Positions 22,689-30,883 of a stretch of DNA of 64,000 nt are shown here, one piece after another (position 1 is the first letter of the stretch; every line of letters begins with the position of its first letter). Source of the DNA: Cellulomonas sp. NTE-D12 (GTDB taxonomy: Bacteria > Actinomycetota > Actinomycetes > Actinomycetales > Cellulomonadaceae); assembly GCF_027923705.1 (NCBI RefSeq), contig NZ_AP026442.1:3100001-3164000 (forward strand). Direction: 5' to 3'. The translations under genes were made by a program, and so were the position numbers. The notes beneath the pieces were generated by a model. The model worked only from the letters and a program-made list of their open reading frames with translations, searched no databases and was not told where the DNA came from.

Positions 22689-25241
22689 ATGCACGTACCC
22701 AGACCACGGCGCGCACCCGGTGCGCTCCTGGCGTTGGCCGCAGTCTTGACCCTCACGCTCCCGGCCGCGACCGCAGACGCCGCGACCGGCACCACCACCG
22801 CATCCGCCTCCACGACCGTCGCCTCGACCGCGGCGTGGACCAAGGGGACGCCACCGCTGAGCACGCCGTGGACGGCCGACGTCTCGCCGACCAACGCGCT
22901 GCCCGACTACCCGCGTCCGCAGCTCGCCCGGCCGAGCGCCGCAGCTCCCGAGTGGGCCAACCTCAACGGCCTGTGGCAGTACCAGCCGTGGGACGGGTTC
23001 AGCCCGCTGCCCTTCGGCACCGACCTGGCCAAGCAGATCCTGGTGCCGTACCCGATCGAGTCCGCCCTGTCCGGCATCCAGTCGCACTCGGACTACATGG
23101 TGTACCGCCGGACCGTCACCGTCCCCGACCCGTGGAAGCACGGTGACCGGCGCATCCACCTGAACTTCGGTGCCGTCGACTACGAGGCGACGGTGTACGT
23201 GAACGGGCGCGAGGTGGCCCACCACACCGGCGGGTACACCGCCTTCACCGCGGACATCACCGACGCGCTGGTCGCCAAGGGGCCGCAGGAGATCCTGGTG
23301 GCGGTGCACGCGCCGGCGAACAGCGAGAACATCCCGGTGGGCAAGCAGAGCCTGACGCCGGGCGGCATCTTCTACACCGCGTCGTCGGGCATCTGGCAGA
23401 CGGTGTGGATGGAGCCCGTCTCGACGACGAGCATCTCCGCCCTGACCGCCACGCCGACCTCGGACCTGACGGGCTTCGACGTCAGCGCCACGACCCTCGG
23501 CGACGCGGCCGACGCCCGGCTGAGGGTCGCGGCCTTCGCCGACGGCCAGCAGGTCGGCAGCGCCGAGGGCGCGGTCGGTCAGCCGCTCCACGTGACGGTG
23601 GACCACCCGCACCTGTGGACGCCCGACGACCCGTTCCTCTACACGTTCACCGCCACCCTGACCGGCGCCGGACGTGCGGACCAGGTGGAGAGCTACGCCG
23701 GCCTGCGGACCATCGCCGTCGCGAACGTCAACGGCAAGCAGCGCATCACCCTCAACGGCAAGCAGCAGTACCTGCTGGCCACCCTCGACCAGGGCTTCTG
23801 GCCGGACGGCATCTACACCGCACCGACGGACGCGGCGCTGAAGTCCGACATCCAGCGCACCAAGGACCTGGGCTTCAACACCATCCGCAAGCACATCAAG
23901 GTGGAGCCGGCCCGCTGGTACTACTGGGCCGACCGCCTCGGGATGATGGTGTGGCAGGACGCGCCGTCGATGCCGGCCGGCAGCACGCCGCGGCTGAGCA
24001 CCGCCGACAAGGCGACGTTCCGCTCGCAGGTGTCCGACATCGTCACGCAGCTGCGCGGCGAGACCTCGGTGATCGGGTGGATCCCGTTCAACGAGGGCTG
24101 GGGGCAGTGGAGCATCCAGGCGGCTGCCGACCTGACCACGCAGATCACGTCCCTCGACGCGACCCGTCTGGTCGACTCCCGCAGCGGCTCCAACTGCTGC
24201 GACATGGCCGGTGACCCCGGCAGCGGCAACATCATCGACTGGCACCAGTACCAGGGCCCGGCCCTGCCGTCGCCCGACGCCAACCGTGCGGCGATCGACG
24301 GTGAGCACGGCGGGCTCACGCTGCCTGTCCCGGGTCACTCCTGGCCCGGTGCCGACGTCAACCCGTACGGGGCCGTCAAGGACTCGGCCGCCCTCACCCA
24401 GGGCTACGTCGACAACACCACGGTGCTCAAGGACTACGCGCCGTGGGGCCTGTCGGGCAGCGTGTACACGCAGATCACCGACGTCGAGGGCGAGCAGAAC
24501 GGGTTCTGGACCTACGACCGCCAGGTGCTGAAGGTCGACCCCGCCCCGGTGCGCGCGAGCAACCTGGCGACCATCGCCGCGGGCTCGTCGTCGTCGGCAC
24601 CCCAGCCGCCGGCCGGGACCCCGGGGCTCAACGGCATCGGCCACTGGCCGCTCGACGACGGCAGCGGCACCACCGCCACCGACGTCTCCGGCAGCCACCC
24701 GCTCACGGTGGTCAACGGCGCCTGGAGCGCCGACGGCCTGACGTTCACCGGCAACGGGTACGCGCACAGCAGCGGCCCGGTGATCGCGACCCAGGGCACC
24801 GACTACGCGGTGTCCGCCTGGGTCAAGCTCGCGGCCTCTGGCGGCGGGTTCCAGACGGTGGTCAGCGAGGACGGCGTCACCAACAGCGCCTTCTTCCTGC
24901 AGTACTCCGGCGCGGACCACCTGTGGGCGTTCTCGTTCGCCGGGACCCGCGCGCTGGCGACCGCGGTGGGCACCCCCGTCGTCGGGCGCTGGTACCACCT
25001 GGTCGGCGTCCGGGACGTCGCGGCGTCGACCCTGACGCTGTACGTCGACGGTCAGCAGGCCGGCGTGGCGCACGTGCTCGGCTCGGTCGACGCCGGGACG
25101 GGCGACTTCACCGTCGGTCGCGGGCGGTACGGCGGCAACCCCGTCGACTACCTGACCGGCACCGTCGACGACGTGCGGGCCTACGACCGGGCGTTGTCGT
25201 CCGACGAGGTCGCGCAGCTGTTCGCCGCGGGTCGCGTCTGA
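22689..25241 (+). CDS. Secreted glycoside hydrolase family 2 enzyme with LamG domain
   Basis: The 850-residue protein has a signal peptide (about 1-31), a GH2 sugar-binding domain (ANLNGLWQYQPWDG to VYVNGREVAHHTGGYTAF), an immunoglobulin-like domain, a TIM barrel with proposed acid/base E469 (PFNEGWGQW) and candidate nucleophile E539 (IDGEHGG), and a C-terminal concanavalin/LamG domain (about 647-850). GH2 contains beta-galactosidases, glucuronidases and mannosidases; specificity cannot be set from sequence. Outside the cell it probably trims plant polysaccharide, with LamG aiding binding. GAGGAGG lies nine bases before the ATG. Confidence 0.9.
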   Translation: MHVPRPRRAPGALLALAAVLTLTLPAATADAATGTTTASASTTVASTAAWTKGTPPLSTPWTADVSPTNALPDYPRPQLARPSAAAPEWANLNGLWQYQPWDGFSPLPFGTDLAKQILVPYPIESALSGIQSHSDYMVYRRTVTVPDPWKHGDRRIHLNFGAVDYEATVYVNGREVAHHTGGYTAFTADITDALVAKGPQEILVAVHAPANSENIPVGKQSLTPGGIFYTASSGIWQTVWMEPVSTTSISALTATPTSDLTGFDVSATTLGDAADARLRVAAFADGQQVGSAEGAVGQPLHVTVDHPHLWTPDDPFLYTFTATLTGAGRADQVESYAGLRTIAVANVNGKQRITLNGKQQYLLATLDQGFWPDGIYTAPTDAALKSDIQRTKDLGFNTIRKHIKVEPARWYYWADRLGMMVWQDAPSMPAGSTPRLSTADKATFRSQVSDIVTQLRGETSVIGWIPFNEGWGQWSIQAAADLTTQITSLDATRLVDSRSGSNCCDMAGDPGSGNIIDWHQYQGPALPSPDANRAAIDGEHGGLTLPVPGHSWPGADVNPYGAVKDSAALTQGYVDNTTVLKDYAPWGLSGSVYTQITDVEGEQNGFWTYDRQVLKVDPAPVRASNLATIAAGSSSSAPQPPAGTPGLNGIGHWPLDDGSGTTATDVSGSHPLTVVNGAWSADGLTFTGNGYAHSSGPVIATQGTDYAVSAWVKLAASGGGFQTVVSEDGVTNSAFFLQYSGADHLWAFSFAGTRALATAVGTPVVGRWYHLVGVRDVAASTLTLYVDGQQAGVAHVLGSVDAGTGDFTVGRGRYGGNPVDYLTGTVDDVRAYDRALSSDEVAQLFAAGRV

Positions 25242-25245
25242 GGTG

Positions 25246-25284
25246 CGTGGGGTGGCCGGGTCACCTCGACCCGGCCACCCCACG
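25246..25284 (+). terminator. Strong hairpin terminator of the GH2 gene
   Basis: A perfect 17-bp stem (25246-25262 with 25268-25284) with a five-base loop starts four bases after the stop. No U-tract follows. Confidence 0.85.
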
Positions 25285-25355
25285 GCACGCTCTGGCCGAC
25301 TGGGCACGCCTCAAGGCCGGGACGTCGGCGACCGATCCCAGAGCGGGGGTGACGG

Positions 25356-25850
25356 ATGACGACCACGACGGACGGCGACGGCAACGGCGCCACAGCGGCG
25401 GAGCGCCGCGCTCCCGCAGCCGTGCTGGCAGCAGCCGTGCTCACCGGCCTGTTCACCATCGGTTTCCTGGTCGAAGCAGGCATCACGGCGGACATCCTGT
25501 TCGGGCACAAGGCGGGGTTGGCTCACGGCACCGCCGTCGCCGACCGCGGTGCGGCGACCGTCCTCGTGCTGTTCCTGGTGGCGGCGGGCTGGTCCGTCGT
25601 CGGGACGGCCCGCCTGCTCCGTGGGCAGGACGTGAAGGCGGTGGCCATCCCGCTCGGCGCCGTCGTCCTCGTCGGGATCCCCGGGGAGATCGCGGACGCG
25701 ATCGGCACGGCGAGCGGCAGCAGCCTCGCCATCGGCGCGGGGATCGTCGCGGCGGCGGGCCTCACGCTGGCTCTGCTGGTCACACCCGCTGCGCGCGCAT
25801 GGCGACGAGCTCCGGCGCCCAGCGGACCAGCCACGCCGACCGGACTCTGA
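25356..25850 (+). CDS. Small integral membrane protein, unknown function
   Basis: The 164-residue protein has about four hydrophobic segments (near 22-45, 66-86, 95-113 and 121-143), a Thr/Gly-rich start and a Pro/Ala tail. No family is recognised. It stands alone after the GH2 terminator and faces the lower-GC patch. A GGGGG-rich stretch upstream of the ATG can serve as ribosome site. Confidence 0.65.
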   Translation: MTTTTDGDGNGATAAERRAPAAVLAAAVLTGLFTIGFLVEAGITADILFGHKAGLAHGTAVADRGAATVLVLFLVAAGWSVVGTARLLRGQDVKAVAIPLGAVVLVGIPGEIADAIGTASGSSLAIGAGIVAAAGLTLALLVTPAARAWRRAPAPSGPATPTGL

Positions 25851-25918
25851 CCGGGCCCCTGCGCCGACGTGCACGGCGCGGGCGTCCGTGAGCACCGTGC
25901 CCGCGGCACCGATCACGA

Positions 25919-25937
25919 CCGCGGGCATCGCCCGCGG
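25919..25937. terminator. Short hairpin between convergent genes
   Basis: CCGCGGGC-ATC-GCCCGCGG is a perfect 8-bp stem with a three-base loop between the 25356 gene and the minus-strand genes, and may act in both directions. Confidence 0.45.
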
Positions 25938-25952
25938 ACCAGCGGCGCACCG

Positions 25953-26063
25953 TCAGCGTGCGCTGCCGTGGGTCAGGTGGCGGCATCCGACGCCCGCGTA
26001 GGCGCCGAGCAGCGCCGGCACGACCAGGACCAGCAGAGATGCCGTGCCGAGCCGTCTTCGCAA
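25953..26063 (-). CDS. Possible 36-residue single-TM peptide
   Basis: The frame starts at a TTG after CCGGGG and encodes three arginines, a hydrophobic segment (LLVLVVPALLGAYAGVGC) and a short basic tail, ending 15 bases before a GC-rich hairpin. The shape is that of small membrane peptides, but it could equally be a remnant of a longer membrane protein or chance. An in-frame TAG lies six codons before the start, which limits it on the 5' side. Confidence 0.25.
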   Translation of the reverse strand: MRRRLGTASLLVLVVPALLGAYAGVGCRHLTHGSAR

Positions 26064-26081
26064 GACCCCGGTGCACTTTGT

Positions 26082-26468
26082 CTAGCTGAAGCGTGTGACA
26101 CGGGGAAAGTCCGGGTGGTTCCGTTTTGAGATCCACATATCGAATGTGGACGGGAAGCGCAGGGGCACGTATTTTGCCTGGTAGGGCGTTAGCCCGAGGT
26201 AGACTCCCGCGCTTCGCGTTGCGACGGTCGTCAGTCGAACTCGAATAACAAAAAGGACAACCGCCACCAGGAAGAAGACGGCCGATGCGGCGACTCCTAA
26301 GGAGGAGCGGACGATCTGCGACCAAACTTCCCCAAGCACAAAGGCGCCCCCAGATGCGAGACCCCAGTGTTGATAGCGCATCGCTCTTTGCAAGGCGACA
26401 GCCGCTTCCGGGCCGATTCGCGGCGTCCAGTCCGCGAGGATCCGAGGCTGGTCGTGTCCCGTTGTCAT
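26082..26468 (-). CDS. Small two-TM membrane protein in lower-GC patch
   Basis: The 128-residue protein has a charged N-terminus (ILADWTPRIGPEAAVALQRAM), two hydrophobic segments (about 36-54 and 58-76) and a C-terminal soluble part with several aromatic and basic residues. No family is recognised. Codon use is visibly less GC-rich than its neighbours, suggesting recent acquisition. GAGAGG lies 11 bases before the ATG. It follows the toxin-like remnant on the same strand, so an immunity-protein role is possible but speculative. Confidence 0.6.
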   Translation of the reverse strand: MTTGHDQPRILADWTPRIGPEAAVALQRAMRYQHWGLASGGAFVLGEVWSQIVRSSLGVAASAVFFLVAVVLFVIRVRLTTVATRSAGVYLGLTPYQAKYVPLRFPSTFDMWISKRNHPDFPRVTRFS

Positions 26469-26661
26469 GAACCGCAGGACCTCTCTTCAGTGGTCAGGCA
26501 TCCGGTGCAGGCGGCACAGCAGTCGAGTGAAGCTGTAGCGACACCATCGGGTCGCGGCTTGCTGGTAACGGCACCGCGCACCAGGTCATCGTGACGTCGT
26601 TGTGCTCCCGCCACGTATCGCGCGACAGTGCTGTCTCCAGAGGCCATCCGGATGGCTGAAG

Positions 26662-27051
26662 TCACCACGCACCTCCACCCGGGCATCGCGGCTCGCCATC
26701 GTCCCCCGTAAGGTACGCGGCCCAGCCGGCACCGTAGCCGAACGAACCCATACCAAGAGCACCTCCCAGCAGACCGGCCTTAGCGGAGGCACCTGCGAAT
26801 CGAACAGCCCCGCCGAGCCCGAGGGAGGCCGCGCCGGCCACTGCACCCACGCACGCACCGACGTCGATGCCGTCTTTCGACCCGAAGCTCCGCGCGCATG
26901 GGACGGCGTCTGTGCCAACTGCCAGAAGGCCGGCCAGATCTCCCCCAACCTCGATCGTGGTGGCGAGAGTCGTGCCAAGCTCCCTTCGCCGCAGACGGCC
27001 GTCATCCCTCGCGAACGCTGGGGCGCTGAGGACTGGTCCCCACCAACTCAA
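26662..27051 (-). pseudogene. Probable remnant of a polymorphic-toxin-like protein
   Basis: The open frame of about 129 codons has no proper start (TTG without ribosome site; an in-frame stop lies four codons upstream) and its sequence looks internal. A middle Gly/Ala-rich stretch with DLAGLLAVGTDAVPCARS, DGIDVGACVGAVAGAASLGLG and GLLGGALGMGSFGYGAGW resembles the hydrophobic linker before toxin domains in large secreted toxins. No toxin domain follows. The region 26469-27182 otherwise holds no convincing gene. Alternatively it is a small membrane protein with an unusual start. Confidence 0.4.
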
Positions 27052-27182
27052 GGCCCGGACCGTTCAAGGATTCGGACGGTCTCTTGCTCTGCGTCCCGAA
27101 GGCCCAAGTCATGCCCGTATCAGGAATGGACGGACTTCTGCCAACCCAAGGCGCCGGCTTTCACCGACCACTCAAGAAAGAG

Positions 27183-27256
27183 AGCCCCCTGTCGGATTCG
27201 AACCGACGACCTGCCGCTTACAAGGCGGCTGCTCTGGCCAGCTGAGCTAAGGAGGC
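27183..27256 (-). tRNA. tRNA-Thr (TGT anticodon)
   Basis: On the minus strand the 74-base cloverleaf starts GCCTCCT and ends AGGGGGC plus discriminator U, with pairing acceptor stem (one G-U), the D-arm AGCTCAGCTGG, the anticodon stem GCCGC/GCGGC around loop CTTGTAA (anticodon TGT, reads ACA) and the T-arm with GGTTCGAATCC. CCA is not encoded. It borders the lower-GC patch on its 3' side, a usual integration place for islands, but no repeat of its 3' end was seen in the window. Confidence 0.95.
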
Positions 27257-27326
27257 GAGGGGGTCCAGCGTAACGACCGCCACGACGGCGGCCGCCACGC
27301 CGGACCCACGCGTGGGCCGGGCTGGA

Positions 27327-28253
27327 TCAGCCCTTGGCGGCCTTGGCGGCGTTCACCCTGCCCAGCAGCTGGCCGGGGGTGAAGTAGAAGCCGGCGTCCT
27401 GGTCACCCTGCTTGCCCACCTGCTTGCCGTCGATGAAGACCGCCGGGGTGGAGATGCCGCCCAGGGCGTCGTCGGCGTGCTGGGTGGCCGCCGCGAGGAA
27501 CGGGGCGTAGGTGCGCCAGGTGCCGTTCTTGGTCGTGTCACCCGACTTGTAGGTACCCGAGACGGTGTCCGTGAAGTGTGCGGTCACGCTGTCCGGCACC
27601 CCGACGCTCTTGGCGATGTCCGCGATCTTCGCGTCCGTCAGGCCGGGGGTGTTCTCCGCCGGCTGGCCCTTGTAGAACGCGGTGATCAGCGGCATGAAGT
27701 GGGTCGGGTCCTGGTCCGCGACGATCATCAGCGCGTTCGCGGCGCGGGTCGAGTAGTAGGTGCCGAGCGAGCTGCGGTCGAGGAAGTTCAGCGGCTGGAA
27801 CACCACCGTGACGCCGTCCTCCTTGGCCAGCGTGTCGAGGTCGGCGGAGTTCACCGAGTCGAACTGCTGGCAGGCGGGGCACTGCAGGTCGAAGTAGATG
27901 GTCAGCGTGGTGTCGTTCGCGCCGGCCTTGCCGACGCCGGCCTTGCTCACCGGGATGCCGCCGTTGGCGTCGGCCGCCTTCGGCTTGGTGACGGAGTCGA
28001 GGGTCGGCGCCGTCACCTTGGTGTCCGTGCCGCCGTAGGCGACCTTGCCGTAGGCGTCCTTGGCGGCCTTGTTGTTGATCAGCACGGTGGCGACGACGCC
28101 GATCAGCACGACGACGGCGAGGACCAGCCCGCCGATGGCGAGCATGCGGTTGCGGCGCTCCTTGCGCTGCTGCTCCTGGCGCATCTGCAGCGCCTTGGCG
28201 CGGGCGTCGTCACGGCGCTGGGCCTTGGTGACGCGGGGTTCGTTGCTGGGCAT
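27327..28253 (-). CDS. Membrane-anchored DsbA-like thioredoxin protein
   Basis: The 308-residue protein has a long basic cytoplasmic start, one TM (about 38-59) and an outer thioredoxin-fold domain with the CPAC redox motif (C125, C128) in IYFDLQCPACQQF and a cis-proline in GGISTPAVFIDG. Actinobacterial proteins of this type introduce or shuffle disulfides in exported proteins. The exported two-cysteine proteins in this window would be plausible clients, though nothing links them directly. AGGAG lies eight bases before the ATG. The next gene upstream on this strand begins 47 bases away. Confidence 0.88.
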   Translation of the reverse strand: MPSNEPRVTKAQRRDDARAKALQMRQEQQRKERRNRMLAIGGLVLAVVVLIGVVATVLINNKAAKDAYGKVAYGGTDTKVTAPTLDSVTKPKAADANGGIPVSKAGVGKAGANDTTLTIYFDLQCPACQQFDSVNSADLDTLAKEDGVTVVFQPLNFLDRSSLGTYYSTRAANALMIVADQDPTHFMPLITAFYKGQPAENTPGLTDAKIADIAKSVGVPDSVTAHFTDTVSGTYKSGDTTKNGTWRTYAPFLAAATQHADDALGGISTPAVFIDGKQVGKQGDQDAGFYFTPGQLLGRVNAAKAAKG

Positions 28254-28299
28254 CGGGGTGCTCCTGAGATCCGGTGGGGTTGCTGGGGACGGGCGCTGC

Positions 28300-28773
28300 T
28301 CAGGCGGGCAGCGGCGGTCCCCGGTGCGGCCGGACGTGCACCAGCCACCGGTCCAGGCGCACCCGCGGTGCGGGCAGCGGCGGTCGCGGGCGACGCGCGA
28401 CCGGCAGCGGCCGGTCGGCTGGCGCCGGACGGACGAGCGCGGCGCGGACCAGGGCCGCCGCGGCACGAGCGGCCCGCAGCAGCATCGTGCCGAGGCCCAG
28501 ACCGCCGGCGACGAGTGCCAGGTGCAGGGCCAGCACCGGCAGCGCGACGGACAGCAGGACGACGACGCCGCTGGGCGCCTGACCGAGGCCCAGGGTGCCG
28601 GCCGGGCAGTCCGCCCGGTCCCGCAGCACCAGCAGGTCGATGCCGAGCCGTCCCCAGGAGCCGGTGGTCACGCACTCGTGCAGCAGCACGCGGCCCTGGG
28701 TCAGCACGACGCCCGCACCGGCGGTCAGCAGGGCGGCGGCCAGCGCCGCACCGTGCCGTCCGCTCGCGCGCAT
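28300..28773 (-). CDS. Small membrane protein, unknown function
   Basis: The 157-residue protein has a hydrophobic start (about 8-25), a loop with two cysteines (HEC near 33, DRADC near 56), a long hydrophobic segment (about 68-105) and an Arg/Pro-rich cytoplasmic tail. No family is recognised. The cysteines face the same outer side as the thioredoxin domain encoded next, and co-transcription is likely, so it may act with it; this is inference. No good ribosome site is visible. Confidence 0.55.
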   Translation of the reverse strand: MRASGRHGAALAAALLTAGAGVVLTQGRVLLHECVTTGSWGRLGIDLLVLRDRADCPAGTLGLGQAPSGVVVLLSVALPVLALHLALVAGGLGLGTMLLRAARAAAALVRAALVRPAPADRPLPVARRPRPPLPAPRVRLDRWLVHVRPHRGPPLPA

Positions 28774-28868
28774 GGCGCCAGGGTAGGGCAGCGACCTGTC
28801 GGGACGGCATCCGCCGGACGGGTCCGCGGCCTGCGTCGCCGTGCGGCCGCCCCGTGGCCCCGTCCGGC

Positions 28869-30674
28869 TCAGGCGCTCGGCAGCGTGGGGGTCGGCAGCG
28901 GCGACCAGACGATGGCACCGCCGTCCAGCACCCGCACCAGCAGCATCGCCGTCACGCCGAGGGCCAGCAGCACCAGCACCAGCGCACCGAGCCAGTTGGG
29001 GGTGATCACCCACAGCACCCGCCGCGCACCGAGCCGCGTCATCGCCGAGAGCGGCCCGAACCACAGCAGCACCACGCCCGCGAGCACGACGAGGCCCACC
29101 AGCACCGAGGCGGTCGGTCCCTGCAGCGGGCCGCCCTGCTGGCTGGTGCCGACGGTCCAGCGCCCGGTGCCGACCAGCCACCAGCCGATCCCCAGGCCGA
29201 TCACCATCACGCTCGCGGCCACCAGCACGCTCGGCACCAGGCCGAGCACCGCGCGCAGCAAGTGCCACGGGCTGGAGACCGCCGCGACCAGACGGTCGGA
29301 CGCCCGGACGCCGTGCTTCTCGCGCCGCCCGTGCATCGCCTCGACCGTGGAGCCGAACGCCCGGACCAGCAGCACCAGCGCACCGACGACGATCAGCGTG
29401 CGCCCCGGCCACGAGGCACCCGCAGCCGCGACCAGCAGCCCGAGGGCCGCCACCGAGCCCCATCGGCGCCGCGCGTGCGGCCGGACGTAGCCGGACCCCT
29501 CCTGGTCAGGACCGGCCGACTCGTCGAGGTCCTCCTCGATCCACTCGACCGCCTCGTCGACGTCCACCGGGCGCACCCGCCACGGGTGCCGGGGGTCCGT
29601 GCCGTCGTCGTACGGCTCGTCGAGCTCGTCGTCGGGCTCGTCGTCGTCAGGCTCGGCGCCGTCGTCCAACCGGATGTCGTCGCCGTCGTCCGGGCCACCG
29701 GGCGCGAAGGCGCGCGTGCGACCGTCGTTCGCGGCACTCCGACCCGCGAGCGCCACGGTGGTACCGGCCGCCGCGCCCGCGGCGCCCACCCGCGCCGGCA
29801 CGGCGACCGTGCCGGCCGCGTCCGCCCCGCTCAGCACGCGGGTCGCCGTGCCGTCCACCGGGTCGCCGTCGGCCGCGGCCGTCCGCAGCGCCGAGACCAC
29901 GTCGTCCGCCGCGAGGCGCCTCTGCGGGTCGGGGTCCAGCGCCCTGCGCAGCGCCCCGGCCGTCACCGGTCCGAGGTCCGCCAGGTCCGCCGAGCCGGTG
30001 CGCGCCCGCGCGAGGACCACGTCCACCGCCCCGCTGCCGAACGGCGGCCGGCCCGTGGCGGCGAACGCCAGCACCGCAGCCCAGCCCCACAGGTCGCTGC
30101 CCGGGCTCGGCTCGGCCCCCGACAGCAGCTCGGGTGCGAGGTAGCCCGGCGTACCCATCACCAGGCCGGTGGAGGTCAAGTGCTCGTCCCCCGCGTCCTG
30201 CGCGATGCCGAAGTCGATCAGCACGGGGCCGTGGTCGGTGAGCAGCACGTTGGACGGCTTCAGGTCGCGGTGCACCACGCCGGCGGCGTGCACGGCCGCG
30301 AGCGCGTCGCACAGGCCGGCGGCGAGGTCCGCGAGCTCGTCGGGTCCGAGGGGTCCGCGGGCGTGCACGCGGGCGGCCAGGTCCTGCCCGTCCACCAGCT
30401 CGGTGACCAGGAACGCCTCGGTGGAGTCGACCTCCGCGTCGAGCACCGCGGCGACGGCCGGGTGCCGCAGCCGTTGCAGCGCCGCGACCTCGCGCATCAG
30501 CCGCGCGCGGGCGGCCGCGTCGGCGCCGACGTGCGGGTGCAGCAGCTTGAGCGCCACCGGAGAGCCACCGCCGTCCACCGCCCGGTAGACGGTCCCCATG
30601 CCCCCCGCACCGAGCGGGGAGACGACGGTGTAGCCACCGATCTCCGACCCCGGCGCCAGACCGATCCGCTCCAT
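28869..30674 (-). CDS. Membrane Ser/Thr protein kinase (PknB-like kinase domain)
   Basis: The 601-residue protein has an N-terminal kinase domain with GAGGMG (22-27), K43, HRDLKPSN (135-142), DFG (154-156) and a GTPGYLAPE activation segment end, all intact. A Glu/Asp-rich linker (about 340-415) leads to a C-terminal membrane domain with about six hydrophobic segments instead of the usual single TM with PASTA repeats. It therefore probably senses something within the membrane or acts on a membrane process. The start is ATG 30674, divergent from otsA. Confidence 0.9.
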   Translation of the reverse strand: MERIGLAPGSEIGGYTVVSPLGAGGMGTVYRAVDGGGSPVALKLLHPHVGADAAARARLMREVAALQRLRHPAVAAVLDAEVDSTEAFLVTELVDGQDLAARVHARGPLGPDELADLAAGLCDALAAVHAAGVVHRDLKPSNVLLTDHGPVLIDFGIAQDAGDEHLTSTGLVMGTPGYLAPELLSGAEPSPGSDLWGWAAVLAFAATGRPPFGSGAVDVVLARARTGSADLADLGPVTAGALRRALDPDPQRRLAADDVVSALRTAAADGDPVDGTATRVLSGADAAGTVAVPARVGAAGAAAGTTVALAGRSAANDGRTRAFAPGGPDDGDDIRLDDGAEPDDDEPDDELDEPYDDGTDPRHPWRVRPVDVDEAVEWIEEDLDESAGPDQEGSGYVRPHARRRWGSVAALGLLVAAAGASWPGRTLIVVGALVLLVRAFGSTVEAMHGRREKHGVRASDRLVAAVSSPWHLLRAVLGLVPSVLVAASVMVIGLGIGWWLVGTGRWTVGTSQQGGPLQGPTASVLVGLVVLAGVVLLWFGPLSAMTRLGARRVLWVITPNWLGALVLVLLALGVTAMLLVRVLDGGAIVWSPLPTPTLPSA

Positions 30675-30883
30675 GACGGAACGGTATCCGCGCACCGTCC
30701 GGGCGCCAGCGCGCGGCGCCGCGAGGTCCCGAGGCGGCCCGCGAACCGGTGCCGTCGGCCGCCCCACCGGCGTCGTGACCGCGGCGCCACCAGCAGGTTC
30801 ACCAGCATCTTCACCGGGCGACCACACCCGAACGCCGCTAGTTTGGACGGCACCGCCCGAAGGAGCTGATCGCGCTGTCCCAC

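Noticed and set aside
22596..25307. 903-codon minus-strand frame
   Set aside because: Shadow of the GH2 gene; no domain, composition unlike proteins.
27183..27256. Attachment site repeat from the tRNA-Thr end
   Set aside because: I looked for the 3' sequence of the tRNA elsewhere in the window and saw no second copy; no integrase is present.
26602..27273. 223-codon plus-strand frame in the lower-GC patch
   Set aside because: It runs through the tRNA-Thr gene and has no protein-like pattern.
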